Below are positions 7,225-16,064 of a stretch of 34,654 bases of DNA, piece by piece; position 1 is the stretch's first letter, and each line of letters opens with the position of its first letter. The position numbers were made by a program, and so were the translations under genes. Below the pieces are notes generated by a model that was given only the letters and a program-made list of their open reading frames with translations, searched no databases and was not told the origin of the DNA. This stretch comes from Labilithrix sp. Lineage in GTDB: Bacteria; Myxococcota_A; Polyangia; Polyangiales; Polyangiaceae. Location: the NCBI GenBank assembly GCA_019637225.1, contig JAHBWC010000088.1, positions 1 through 34,654 on the forward strand, read 5' to 3'.

Positions 7225-7719
7225 ATGGCCTCGAAGCTCTTTCGTGCGGTCGTCTCGATGGGCCTCTCGCTGGGGGCCGCGACCGCGGCGTGTCTCGGGG
7301 CCGTCGAGAACCCGCCCTCGAACGGCGCGGACGCGGACGCGGACGCGGCGACCGAGCCGGTCGACGACTCGGGCTCCGCGCTGTCGGATGCAGAGCTCGA
7401 CGCGGGCGACCTCGATGCGTTCGTGTTCCCCGACACGAGCTGGTGCGACGCCGCGTGGCCCGTCACCAAGGGAAACGCGCCGCCGCCGGAGTGTGTCAAT
7501 CCCGAAGGAGAGTGCGCCGAGGCCGGGATGTCACCGTGCTTCAGGACGCCGCCTCCGGGTGTCGGACCCCATGAAGCACGCGTCTGCATGTTCTACGAGC
7601 GGCGCTTTCCGTTCTGCATCGACGGCGAATGGAGGTGTGAGCCGGGGCGATCCTCCCGCGAAGATTGCACGTGCCTCAAGGAGGAGGCGAAGAACGTCTG
7701 CGACGGCGGAAATCGATGA
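7225..7719 (+). CDS. Cysteine-rich lipoprotein
   Basis: 164 residues from ATG 7225 (a GTG at 7222 is an alternative). The signal MASKLFRAVVSMGLSLGAATAAC has a plausible lipobox (TAAC), followed by an Asp/Ala-rich linker (DADADAATEPVDDSG). The remaining ~100 residues contain ten cysteines in close pairs (WCD, ECV, ECA, PCF, VCM, FCI, RCE, DCTC, VCD), so it is probably a disulfide-knotted exported domain. No named family was recognised. Its stop codon overlaps the start of the ferritin-like gene by four bases (ATGA), so the two are translationally coupled, which implies a joint role even though one product is exported and the other looks cytoplasmic. Confidence 0.8.
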   Translation: MASKLFRAVVSMGLSLGAATAACLGAVENPPSNGADADADAATEPVDDSGSALSDAELDAGDLDAFVFPDTSWCDAAWPVTKGNAPPPECVNPEGECAEAGMSPCFRTPPPGVGPHEARVCMFYERRFPFCIDGEWRCEPGRSSREDCTCLKEEAKNVCDGGNR

Positions 7720-8558
7720 CCGGCCGTTGGGGGGGCCGGCTAACGCAGAGGCCGCTGCCCGACGACGATCCGCTCATCGATGCTCTCGCTCCGCACGCTC
7801 GAAAGCGACTCGCGGACATCTGGCATTCGAGAGCCGCGATGGAGCGGCGGGTGGGCGACGCGTTCGAGGTGATTCGCGACGCGCTCGTTCGGCGGCGCGC
7901 CTCTCCGGAGCTGATCGCGCTCGCGGAGCGGGCGGTCGACGACGAAATGAGGCACACCGAGCTCTCGTGCATCGTCGCCTCTCGCTATGCGGGCAAGGAG
8001 CTGCCGCCGCCGCCGCGGCTGATGCTCGAGGTGCCGAAGCACGAGGGGGCGTCTCCGGAGCTACGCGACACGCTCTTCGTGATCGGTCAGTGCGTCCTCA
8101 ACGAGACGACCGCGAGCGCCTTCCTCGAGACGTGTTACGAGCTCGCGGAGGGGGCCCTCGCGAAGGCGGCGCTCCGCGAGCTCCTGAGCGACGAGATCGA
8201 ACACGGGCGGCTCGGCTGGGTCTACCTCGCGTCGCTCGATGAGCTCACGCGCGCGGCGGTCGCCCCGTGGCTCTTGCCGATGGCCTACCTCAATCTCCGG
8301 ATGTGGAAGTCGGAGAGCCCGATCGACCCGACGCACACCGAAGCGCTGACGCACCACGGCTCGCCACCTGCGAAGGTGCTCCACGCGGCGCTCGTCGACG
8401 CGCTGGCGACGCTCGTCGTGCCGGGCTTGAGGCAACTCGGGATGCCGACGGCAGGGATCGAGGCGTGGCTCGACGCAGGCGCGTTCACGGACCGCCCGCC
8501 GAAGGAGTTCCTCGCGCTGCAAGCTCCGTCCGCGGATACGACGGCATCGACGGGCTGA
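7716..8558 (+). CDS. Ferritin-like di-iron protein
   Basis: 280 residues from ATG 7716, chosen because it overlaps the previous stop as ATGA. The protein is all-helical with two ferritin-like half-sites: an E-x-x-H motif in VDDEMRHTELS (about residue 86) and DEIEHGRLGW (about residue 160), plus the NETTASAFLETCYE helix between them, which would supply the bridging glutamates. This resembles the AurF-like/ferritin-like families that bind two irons and carry out oxidation or oxygen/peroxide chemistry. There is no signal peptide, so it is probably cytoplasmic. The substrate is unknown; the metal site is inferred from spacing, not proven. It is coupled to the cysteine-rich lipoprotein upstream. 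Confidence 0.82.
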   Translation: MTGRWGGRLTQRPLPDDDPLIDALAPHARKRLADIWHSRAAMERRVGDAFEVIRDALVRRRASPELIALAERAVDDEMRHTELSCIVASRYAGKELPPPPRLMLEVPKHEGASPELRDTLFVIGQCVLNETTASAFLETCYELAEGALAKAALRELLSDEIEHGRLGWVYLASLDELTRAAVAPWLLPMAYLNLRMWKSESPIDPTHTEALTHHGSPPAKVLHAALVDALATLVVPGLRQLGMPTAGIEAWLDAGAFTDRPPKEFLALQAPSADTTASTG

Positions 8559-8767
8559 TCGCCGGCTGCGACGAGCTTGCGGGGCGCGGGACGCCATCGG
8601 CGCCGCGGGTCGATGCATCGAGTCCTCACAGGCCACGCAGCAGCCTCGCGACGGACACCGGCATGCTGCCGCCGCGGCACGACCATGTTGCGTGAGCGCC
8701 ATTCGTCCTCGGTACGGTGCGCGCACCATCAGGTGGGCGGCGGCTTCCAATGATCCCGAGGACAATC

Positions 8768-10789
8768 ATGGCAGGTATCTCTTCGAACTGGGCACGCTGG
8801 TCGGCACGGCTCGTGGTCGCATCCACGATTGCGATCGCGATGGCTGCATGTGGTGAGGACGGTCACGACGGCGGCGCAGGCGCACCGGGAGCGGCTGGCG
8901 ATAGAGGCAGAGACGGGCTCACCGATCTCGGCGACAAGGGCGCTCCCGGCTCCGCGGGACCGGTCGGGCCGGCAGGCGACGCGGGCCCTTCCGGGAACGG
9001 CAAGCGGCTCACGTTCGCGCCCGTCAACGTCGCGGTCACCACCGACGAGAAGCGCGCGGTGTACGCGAGCCCGCGCGCAAACGTGAACGGGACGGACGTC
9101 TCCATCAAGTACGAGACCGTCCTCCGGAGCGGGCAGAAGGTCGGGGCCAACGTGTTCGGGCGGCTCACGAAGAAGGACGGGTCGCCGATGAAGAACGAGG
9201 ACGACTCCGACTTCGTCTCGCCCTCGAACGACTTCTCGTCGATCCTCAGCGTGGGCAACAAGCTCTTCGAGATCACGCACTTCGAAACGACGCCCGCCGC
9301 GATGTATCTGTCCGAGCTGAAGCAGGACGCCGCGGGCAAGCTGACCGTTTCGAGCACGCGCCCGATCGACTTCTCCGGCGTCGACGGGCTCTGGATCCCG
9401 TGCGCGGGCAGCGTCTCGCCGTGGAACACGCACCTCGGGAGCGAGGAGTACCCGTCCGACGCGCGCCTCTACGAGAACGCCACGACCGTCGCCGGGCTCG
9501 GCTCGTCCGATCGCGCGATGCTGCGCTACTGGGGCCTCGATCCGGCGACGGCGACCATCTCGCAGGCGAAGGCCGTCTATCACCCGTACCGCTACGGCTA
9601 CGTCGTCGAGGTCGGCGTGAATGGTTCGGGGACGACCACCGTGACCAAGCACTACGCGGCAGGCCGGCGCGCTCTCGAGCTCGCTTACGTGATGCCGGAC
9701 AAGAAGACGGTGTACCTGAGCGACGACGGCACGAACGACGCGCTCTACATGTTCGTCGCCAAGAACGCGGGCGACCTGTCCGAAGGGCAGCTCTACGCGG
9801 CGCGCTGGTTCCAGACGAGCCCGGCGAACGCACCGAACGGGAAGGCGGACATCTACTGGATCCCCCTCGGCCCCAGCGCGAAGGACTCCGACGTCAAGGC
9901 GCTCATCGACGGCGGCATCCAGTTCTCGAGCATCTTCGAGCGGGAGGACCAGCTCGCCGACGGCACGTGCGCGAACGCGGCCAGTGGCTTCCGCGCGATC
10001 AACACCGATACCGGACGCGAGTGCCTCAAGCTGAAGACGGGCCAGGAGCTCGCGGCCTCGCGGCTCGAGAGCCGCCGCTACGCGGCCTACGTCGGCGCGA
10101 CGACCGAGTTCCGGAAGACCGAGGGCATCACCTTCAACCCCGCGTCCAATCGGCTCTACGTCGTGTTCAGCGAGGTCAACAGCGGAATGACCAGCGATCC
10201 GTCGGGCAGGGACCTGGGCGGCCCGAATCACGTCCAGCTCGCAAGGAACGACTGCGGCGCCGTCTACGAGCTCGTCGTCTCGCCGAACGCGACGATCGGA
10301 AGCTCCTACGTCGCCGAGTCGGCCTCCTCTCTCATCGAGGGCGTGTGGCTGAAGGCGCCGGGCGCGAGCCTCTACCCGTCGACGAGCCCGTACCACGATG
10401 CGACGTTCACTCTCCCGAACGCGAGCGGTGTGGCCGTCCCGGCCGCGGGCAACGTCTGTAGCGTCAACGGCATCGCCAACCCGGACAACGTCTCCTTCAT
10501 CGAGGGCTACGACACGCTGCTCATCGGCGAGGACACGACCGACGGGCACCAGAACGACGTGGTCTGGGCCTACAACGTGACGACCCGCGAGCTCACGCGG
10601 ATCTTCTCGACGCCCTACGGCTCCGAGACGACCGGCGTGTACTTCTTCCCGAACATCGGCGGCCACGCGTACATCAAGGCGCAGGTGCAGCATCCGTACG
10701 GCGAGAGCGATACGGACAAGGTCGGCGCGGACAAGGGCGTGATGCAGTCGTACACCGGGTACATCGGGCCGTTCCCGGCGATGAACTGA
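8768..10789 (+). CDS. PhoX-like (DUF839) lipoprotein with collagen-like Gly-X-X segment
   Basis: 673 residues from ATG 8768; GAGGA (8758-8762) with a 5-base gap favours this start over an in-frame ATG at 8750. Signal peptide with lipobox IAMAAC (Cys 28), then about 14 Gly-X-X triplets (residues ~34-76; e.g. GAPGSAGPVGPAGDAGPSG), interrupted once. The main domain matches the secreted PhoX-phosphatase/DUF839 style: the TFAPVNVAVT start, an LWIPCAGSVSPWNTHLGSEE motif (PhoX family: Cys-Ala-Gly near the cofactor site, then a Glu-Glu pair), a YHPYRYGYVVEV segment, LAYVMPDKKTVYLSDDG, and KTEGITFNPASNRLYVVFSE. PhoX enzymes are Ca/Fe-dependent phosphatases, but many DUF839 members are uncharacterised. 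It lies 34 bp upstream of a two-haem cytochrome gene in the same direction, probably one operon. Confidence 0.87.
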   Translation: MAGISSNWARWSARLVVASTIAIAMAACGEDGHDGGAGAPGAAGDRGRDGLTDLGDKGAPGSAGPVGPAGDAGPSGNGKRLTFAPVNVAVTTDEKRAVYASPRANVNGTDVSIKYETVLRSGQKVGANVFGRLTKKDGSPMKNEDDSDFVSPSNDFSSILSVGNKLFEITHFETTPAAMYLSELKQDAAGKLTVSSTRPIDFSGVDGLWIPCAGSVSPWNTHLGSEEYPSDARLYENATTVAGLGSSDRAMLRYWGLDPATATISQAKAVYHPYRYGYVVEVGVNGSGTTTVTKHYAAGRRALELAYVMPDKKTVYLSDDGTNDALYMFVAKNAGDLSEGQLYAARWFQTSPANAPNGKADIYWIPLGPSAKDSDVKALIDGGIQFSSIFEREDQLADGTCANAASGFRAINTDTGRECLKLKTGQELAASRLESRRYAAYVGATTEFRKTEGITFNPASNRLYVVFSEVNSGMTSDPSGRDLGGPNHVQLARNDCGAVYELVVSPNATIGSSYVAESASSLIEGVWLKAPGASLYPSTSPYHDATFTLPNASGVAVPAAGNVCSVNGIANPDNVSFIEGYDTLLIGEDTTDGHQNDVVWAYNVTTRELTRIFSTPYGSETTGVYFFPNIGGHAYIKAQVQHPYGESDTDKVGADKGVMQSYTGYIGPFPAMN

Positions 10790-10823
10790 GCCTGTCGTCG
10801 CCGAAGGACCAAGGGGTCGAACG

Positions 10824-12647
10824 ATGCATCGCGAAACGGCCATCGTCGTGGCGATTGGAGTCATCGGAGGCGTGGCCGCGCTCAGCGTGCTCGAGCATCG
10901 AGCGCCGCGGTCACTGCCCGAGCCCTCCGCCTCGGCGACGGCCTCGGCCCTCCATCCGATCGATGCGCTCCGGCAGTCCCTGGCGGCTCTCTCCTCGGCG
11001 TCTTCGCCGGCGGGCGAGCCGGCGCGGCTGACGAACCGCGCTGCCTATCTGCCCGCGCAATGCTACGCCTCGACGGTCGATCCGAGCGGGGCGACGACGG
11101 CGGGCGCGCGGACGCGCCGGCGCACACACAACGGCTGCTTTGCGTGCCACCAGACGTCGCGCGCACCGAACTTCGTCGACGACGCTGACGTCCAGACGAC
11201 GCTCTCGGTGCCCGCGTACGCAGAAGACAACCACTGGACGAATCTCCGCACCCGACCTCCGCCGGTCGACATCACCGATGCGGCGCTCGTCGCGCATGTC
11301 CGCGCGAGCAACTACTTCGGCGAAGCTGGGGAGCTTCGGCTGGCCGAGCGCCTCTCTCGTGTTCCGCGTGAGTGGGACGGCAACGGGGACGGCCGCTGGA
11401 ACGGTTACGTGCCGGACTGCTGGTTCGCGTTCGACGACTCGGGCTTCGATCGCGCCCCCGGCGGACGGATGACCGGTTGGCGCGCGTTCGCCTACGTCCC
11501 CTTTCCGGGAATGTTCTGGCCTACGAACGGATCGGCGGGAGACGTGCTCATCCGCCTCCCGGCGCCGTTCCGTCAGGATCGCGATGGTAACGAGAACGAG
11601 GCCGTCTACCGGATCAACCTCGCCATCGTCGAAGCCTACGTCCGGCGTAACGACGTGCCGATCGCGCCCGCCGACGAGCGCGAGCTCGGCTCCGATCTCG
11701 ACGGCGACGGCGTGCTCGGCACGGCGACGCGCGTCGCGTTCGTGTGGCCGGCGAGGGAAGGGCGCCGTCTCGGCTGGGTCGGCGCCGCCGCGGCGCTCGA
11801 TCCGAACGAGGCTGGACGTCCCGTCGCCGGTCTGTACCCGACCGGCACCGAGCTCCTCCACAGTCTGCGCTACCTCGACGTGACCGAAGCCCGCGCCGTC
11901 CGCATGGCCGCGAGGATGAAAGAGCTGCGCTACATGCGGAAGACGCGCTGGCTCACCTACAGCGATCTTCAGCTCGCGGCCGAGGCGGAGGCGCGCGAGA
12001 AGGTGAAGAGCCCCAATCGGCTCAAGGTCGTCGTCGCGGACGTCGAGCGAGGAGTCGGCACCGGCACCGGCTGGATGATGCAGGCCTTCATCGAGGACGC
12101 GAGCGGCGAGCTGCGCCCAGAGACCGCCGAGGAGACCACTGCCTGCGTCGGCTGCCACGGCGGCATCGGCGTGACGACCGACAGCACGTTCGCCTTCGCT
12201 CGCAAGCTCGATGCACGGTCGGCCCATCGCGCCGGCTGGTATCACTGGAGCCAGCGCGATCTCACCGGGATCCCCGAGCCAAAGCGAGCCGATGGGAAAG
12301 GCGAATACGCGCACTGGCTCGAACAGGTCGGCGGCGGCGACGACTTCCGGACGAACGACGAGGTCGCCGCGCGCTTCTTTCGTTCCGACGGCACGCTCGA
12401 TCCGAACGCCCGCCGCGCGCTGTCGAAAGACATCGCGACGCTCCTCGTGCCTTCGCCGGAGAGGGCGATCGCGCTCGATCGGGCCTATCTCGCGCTCGTT
12501 CGTGCACAGCGCTTCGAAGCTGGCCGCGACGTCGTCGTCGGTGGGCCTCCGAAGGTGCAGGAGCGACTCGAGCAGGACGGCGCGACGGGAATCGAAGAGC
12601 CCGTCACGCCGGGGTGGCTGCGGCCGAAGAAGACGGCGTTGCGCTGA
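10824..12647 (+). CDS. Two-haem c-type cytochrome family protein with EF-hand-like loops
   Basis: 607 residues from ATG 10824, with AAGGGG about 8 nt upstream. The N-terminus MHRETAIVVAIGVIGGVAAL is an uncleaved or Sec-type signal/anchor. Two canonical haem-binding CxxCH motifs are seen: CFACH (105-109) and CVGCH (441-445). Three Asp-rich, EF-hand/dockerin-like Ca loops occur between them: DGNGDGRWNG (~186), DRDGNENE (~252) and DLDGDGVLG (~291). The protein is much longer than a simple dihaem cytochrome, so about 330 residues between the haems are an unassigned domain. It likely sits in the periplasm or on the outer face of the inner membrane and transfers electrons. Genes for cytochrome maturation are not in the window. 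The pairing with the PhoX-like gene is discussed in the findings. Confidence 0.88.
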   Translation: MHRETAIVVAIGVIGGVAALSVLEHRAPRSLPEPSASATASALHPIDALRQSLAALSSASSPAGEPARLTNRAAYLPAQCYASTVDPSGATTAGARTRRRTHNGCFACHQTSRAPNFVDDADVQTTLSVPAYAEDNHWTNLRTRPPPVDITDAALVAHVRASNYFGEAGELRLAERLSRVPREWDGNGDGRWNGYVPDCWFAFDDSGFDRAPGGRMTGWRAFAYVPFPGMFWPTNGSAGDVLIRLPAPFRQDRDGNENEAVYRINLAIVEAYVRRNDVPIAPADERELGSDLDGDGVLGTATRVAFVWPAREGRRLGWVGAAAALDPNEAGRPVAGLYPTGTELLHSLRYLDVTEARAVRMAARMKELRYMRKTRWLTYSDLQLAAEAEAREKVKSPNRLKVVVADVERGVGTGTGWMMQAFIEDASGELRPETAEETTACVGCHGGIGVTTDSTFAFARKLDARSAHRAGWYHWSQRDLTGIPEPKRADGKGEYAHWLEQVGGGDDFRTNDEVAARFFRSDGTLDPNARRALSKDIATLLVPSPERAIALDRAYLALVRAQRFEAGRDVVVGGPPKVQERLEQDGATGIEEPVTPGWLRPKKTALR

Positions 12648-12872
12648 TGGGCCTACCGCGCCGCGAGTGACCTCGCTCGACCTTGGCGACCTCCAGCCGC
12701 TCGACGAGGCGATCTCCGCTCCGCGCGGCCGGCAGCGATCCCGGCAGACGGCTCTCCCGCAGGACCTTGCGCGAGTGCCGCACGGGATGCCCGACGGCAG
12801 GCATCGCGCCGTCGTGCGCCGCCGGAGTGCGTCGAACCGCGCGCTGGTACGAGGCCTGCTCGCGCGCCACGC
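12648..12872. other. Gene-free spacer
   Basis: 225 bases between the cytochrome and the beta-propeller gene. Frames on both strands are open through composition alone, and no recognisable product, strong promoter or hairpin was found. Confidence 0.4.
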
Positions 12873-15038
12873 ATGGACTTCCACCGCTATTTGAAAGTGG
12901 GACTCGCGGCCTCGGCCATGGCGTGCGGAACGGCCGCTGGCGTGCCGGCGGGGCGGACCGGAAGCACGCAGCGGCCGCTCGAGGCGCTGGTGCCGCTGCA
13001 GGGCTGCGGCGAGGTCGAGGCCTACCTCCGCGAGCGGCTCGCCGTCGACGTCAACCGCTACGTCGATCAGATGATCGCGCCGATCGAGCAGATCGAGCGG
13101 AGCGAGGCCGCGCGTGGCCCGCGTCGGGGCGGGTTCAACAACTCCGCGCGGCCGACCGCGGAGTACTCTACGGGCGTCTCCAACGACAGCAACTCCGCAT
13201 CCAGTAGCGGCATCCCCGCCTCCTTCAACAGCGCATCGAGCGGATCGGGCGCGTCGCAGACTTCGAAGACGAACAACCAGGTCGCGGGCGTCGACGAGGC
13301 CGACTTCGTCAAGAACGACGACAAGTACCTCTACATCGTCGCCAACGGCGCGCTCCGCATCCTCCAGGCGTGGCCGGCGAACGAGGCCCGCGAGGTCGCG
13401 AAGGTCACGCTCGGCGGCGAGCCACGCAAGCTCTTCGTCGAGGGCGATCGCGCGCTCGTCTACGTGGCCGTGCCGTCGAGCTCGAATGGCGGTGGCGTGT
13501 TCGGGGGCAGCTACTACGGAGGCGAGTGCACCTACGGCTACGACTGCGTGCCGTCCGGTGACGGAACGCGGACGAAGGTCCTCGTCTTCGACATCGCCAA
13601 CCGCGCGGCTCCGGCGAAGGTGCGCGAGATCGAGCTCTCCGGCTCGCTGCTGTCTGCGCGACGCGTCGGGAACGCGGTCCACACCGTCGTCGTCGACGCG
13701 CGCACGATCGACGGCCTCGAGGACTATCCGACGGACTTCCGGGACGACTACCGTGCCGACCCGAGCACGCGGAGAGCGGCCATGAAGCAGGCCTGGGAGG
13801 CCCTCCGGCAGAGGAACCTCGCGGCGATCGCGAACGTCGACGTGCTCGCCATGGCGCCGACCGCGACCGAGTCGGGCGCGCCGATCGTGCCTGCGTGCAC
13901 GGGCTACTACCGTCCGAGCGTCGCCGAGGGGACGACGTTCACGACGCTCTTCTCGATCGACATCGCCGGCGGCGCGCCGACGACGGCGACGGTCATAAGC
14001 GATCCCGGCGTCGTCTACGCGTCGGACTCGGGTCTCTACATGAGCGTCCCGCATTCGCGGTCGCCCGGTGCTGGTTGGTACGACAGCATGCGCTCGGAGG
14101 ACCACGCGAGCCTCGTCCACAAGTTCCGGATCGGCGCCACGCCGTCGCTCACGGGCTACGAGGCGAGCGGCATCGTGAAGGGCCGCGTGCTCAACCAGTT
14201 CGCGCTCGACGAGCACGACGGACACCTCCGCGTCGCGACGACGTCCGGCCATTCGCCCGATCCGCAGGCTCACAGCACGATGAGCGTGCTCGAGCGGCAG
14301 GACGGCTCGCTCGTCCTCAGGGGCAAGGTCGACGACATCGCGCCGACGGAGGACATCCGCAGCGTCCGCTTCGACGGCCCGCGTGGCTACGTCGTGACGT
14401 TCAAGAAGACCGACCCGCTCTACGTGTTCGATCTCGCCAACCCGACGGCGCCGAGCATCACCGGCGAGCTCAAGATTCCGGGCTTTTCGACTTACATGCA
14501 CATGATGGATGAGAAGCACTTGCTCACCATCGGCTACGACGCGAACGATCAGGGCGGCTTCGCGTGGTTCAGCGGCGTGATGCTCCAGATCTTCGACGTC
14601 TCCGACATGACGAACCCGACGCTCGCGCACAAGGAGATCATCGGGACGCGCGGGTCGAGCTCCGAGGCGCTCACCAACCACCTCGCGTTCACCTACTACG
14701 CGCCGAAGAGCCTCCTCGCGCTCCCGATGACGGTCTGCGAGGGCGGCTCGGGCAGCTCCTCCGGCACCGAGATGACCTTCAGCGGGCTCATGGTCTACGA
14801 CGTGACCGCGCAGAGCGGCTTCGCGAAGCGCGGCCAGGTGAGTCACCCGAACGCGCCGGCCGGCTCGAACCCCTACGACTCGAGGGCGTGCGAAGGCTGG
14901 TGGACGAACGCGCGCTCCGAGGTCCGGCGAAGCGTCATCATGGACGACTTCGTCTATTCGATCTCCGAGCGTCGGGTGAAGGTGAACGGGCTCGGGAACC
15001 TCTCCGCCGACATCGCGGAGATCTCCCTCGAGGAATGA
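12873..15038 (+). CDS. Secreted beta-propeller domain lipoprotein (Beta_propel family)
   Basis: 721 residues. Short signal peptide MDFHRYLKVGLAASAMAC with lipobox AMAC (Cys 18). A Ser/Asn-rich spacer precedes the family hallmark TNNQVAGVDEADFVKNDD (from about residue 133), the signature of secreted beta-propeller proteins (Pfam Beta_propel, PF09826; related C-terminal-domain proteins occur in archaea and bacteria). Later blade motifs include SVRFDGPRGYVVTFKKTDPL, VFDLANPTAPSITGELKIPG, FSTYMHMMDEKHLLTIGYD and QIFDVSDMTNPTLAHKE. The length fits the family. Function in the family is unknown; a surface binding or protease-related role is often suggested. The start is ATG 12873, with no strong ribosome-binding site. 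A 9-bp inverted repeat follows 38 bases after the stop. Confidence 0.9.
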   Translation: MDFHRYLKVGLAASAMACGTAAGVPAGRTGSTQRPLEALVPLQGCGEVEAYLRERLAVDVNRYVDQMIAPIEQIERSEAARGPRRGGFNNSARPTAEYSTGVSNDSNSASSSGIPASFNSASSGSGASQTSKTNNQVAGVDEADFVKNDDKYLYIVANGALRILQAWPANEAREVAKVTLGGEPRKLFVEGDRALVYVAVPSSSNGGGVFGGSYYGGECTYGYDCVPSGDGTRTKVLVFDIANRAAPAKVREIELSGSLLSARRVGNAVHTVVVDARTIDGLEDYPTDFRDDYRADPSTRRAAMKQAWEALRQRNLAAIANVDVLAMAPTATESGAPIVPACTGYYRPSVAEGTTFTTLFSIDIAGGAPTTATVISDPGVVYASDSGLYMSVPHSRSPGAGWYDSMRSEDHASLVHKFRIGATPSLTGYEASGIVKGRVLNQFALDEHDGHLRVATTSGHSPDPQAHSTMSVLERQDGSLVLRGKVDDIAPTEDIRSVRFDGPRGYVVTFKKTDPLYVFDLANPTAPSITGELKIPGFSTYMHMMDEKHLLTIGYDANDQGGFAWFSGVMLQIFDVSDMTNPTLAHKEIIGTRGSSSEALTNHLAFTYYAPKSLLALPMTVCEGGSGSSSGTEMTFSGLMVYDVTAQSGFAKRGQVSHPNAPAGSNPYDSRACEGWWTNARSEVRRSVIMDDFVYSISERRVKVNGLGNLSADIAEISLEE

Positions 15039-15075
15039 ACGCCTTGCGGCGAGTCCGCGCGCTGCCCTCGAGCCC

Positions 15076-15113
15076 GCCAATGAGGAGGGGGGCCTCCGAC
15101 GCTGCTCATTGGC
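15076..15113. promoter_or_regulatory. Nine-base perfect inverted repeat
   Basis: GCCAATGAG (15076-15084) and CTCATTGGC (15105-15113) are perfect complements separated by 20 bases that themselves contain GAGG...CCTC. It lies between the beta-propeller stop (15038) and the nucleotidyltransferase start (15235). No T-run follows, so it could be a factor-independent-like hairpin or an operator. Confidence 0.5.
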
Positions 15114-15234
15114 CTGGACACGCCTCTCTCGGATCGAGCGAGCCTTCTGTCGAAAGCGCGAACGATTCGCGAAGCGGTCGCTGAGACGAAGTAGACTTCC
15201 GTCCGAAGGACGCGCCGCCGGCGCCGGAGGTCGT

Positions 15235-16035
15235 GTGGAGCACTTGACGTTCCCCCGCTGCGTGACCGACGTGCTCACGCCCGAGCAAACCGTCGTGATG
15301 AAGCGCGTGCTCGAGGAAGAGGAGGCGCGACGCGAGCACCTCGTCGTCTACCTGAGCGGTGCGCACGCCTACGGCTTTCCGTCGCCGGACAGCGATCTGG
15401 ACCTGAAGACGATTCACATCGCGGACACGGCGGACCTCCTCGGCTTCGACGTGCCCGCGGCGACCGTCGATCGCGCCGAGATCATCGACGGCGTCGAGAT
15501 CGACTACACGTCGAACGAGCTCGTGCACGCCCTCGCCGGCATCCTCGCGGGCAACGGGAACTTCATCGAGCGCGTGCTCGGCCGAATGACGCCGTACGCC
15601 TCGAGCCTGCTCGACGAGCTACGCCCTCTCGTGCGGCGCGCGTTGAGCCGGCGCGTTCACCGTCACTACGCCGGCTTCGCGCGGAGCCAGCTCCGCTTCC
15701 TCGAGAAGGAGCCGACGGCGAAGAAGCTGCTCTACGTGCTTCGCACGACGCTCACGGGCATCCACCTCCTCGAGACCGGCGAGGTCGAGCCGGACCTTGC
15801 CCGCCTCATGGATGGCTACGATGTCGCCGATGCGGCCAGCTTGATCGAGCGGAAGCGTGTGGGCGAGCGTGTCGGTCTCGATCCGACGCTGCTCGACGCC
15901 TGGCGCCCACGCGTCGCCGCGCTCTTCGGGCGCTTGAATGCGGCACGCGCGACGAGCCCTCTCCCCGAGGACCCGCCGAACGAGGACGAGGTCCGGGCCT
16001 TCTTGCTCGCCGTGCGACGCTCCCGGCTCCGCTGA
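15235..16035 (+). CDS. RlaP/YcgL-like nucleotidyltransferase
   Basis: 266 residues. I start at GTG 15235 because GGAGG (15226-15230) lies 4 bases before it; ATG 15298 is possible but would leave little ahead of the catalytic core. The nucleotidyltransferase motif is clear: GAHAYGFPSPDSDLDLKTI (residues 42-60), i.e. G-x-x-A-Y-G then D-x-D-x-D, with a third acidic residue expected in VEIDYTSNELVHAL. This fits the YcgL/RlaP branch of the DNA polymerase beta superfamily, members of which are linked to RNA repair operons with RtcB. Helical C-terminus (KKLLYVLRTTLTGIHLLETGEV). No RtcB, archease or ligase lies nearby, so a role in RNA repair is only suggested by family. Cytoplasmic. Confidence 0.85.
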   Translation: MEHLTFPRCVTDVLTPEQTVVMKRVLEEEEARREHLVVYLSGAHAYGFPSPDSDLDLKTIHIADTADLLGFDVPAATVDRAEIIDGVEIDYTSNELVHALAGILAGNGNFIERVLGRMTPYASSLLDELRPLVRRALSRRVHRHYAGFARSQLRFLEKEPTAKKLLYVLRTTLTGIHLLETGEVEPDLARLMDGYDVADAASLIERKRVGERVGLDPTLLDAWRPRVAALFGRLNAARATSPLPEDPPNEDEVRAFLLAVRRSRLR

Positions 16036-16064
16036 CTCGGGCGCCTCTCGAAGCGTCCTCGCGG

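Noticed and set aside
8729..10864. Long minus-strand frame opposite the PhoX-like gene
   Set aside because: Same reason: no start signal, no domain, antisense of a supported gene.
10911..15278. A 1455-residue minus-strand frame opposite the cytochrome and beta-propeller genes
   Set aside because: Antisense of genes with clear motifs; composition is Arg/Ala/Val-biased and it has no domain.
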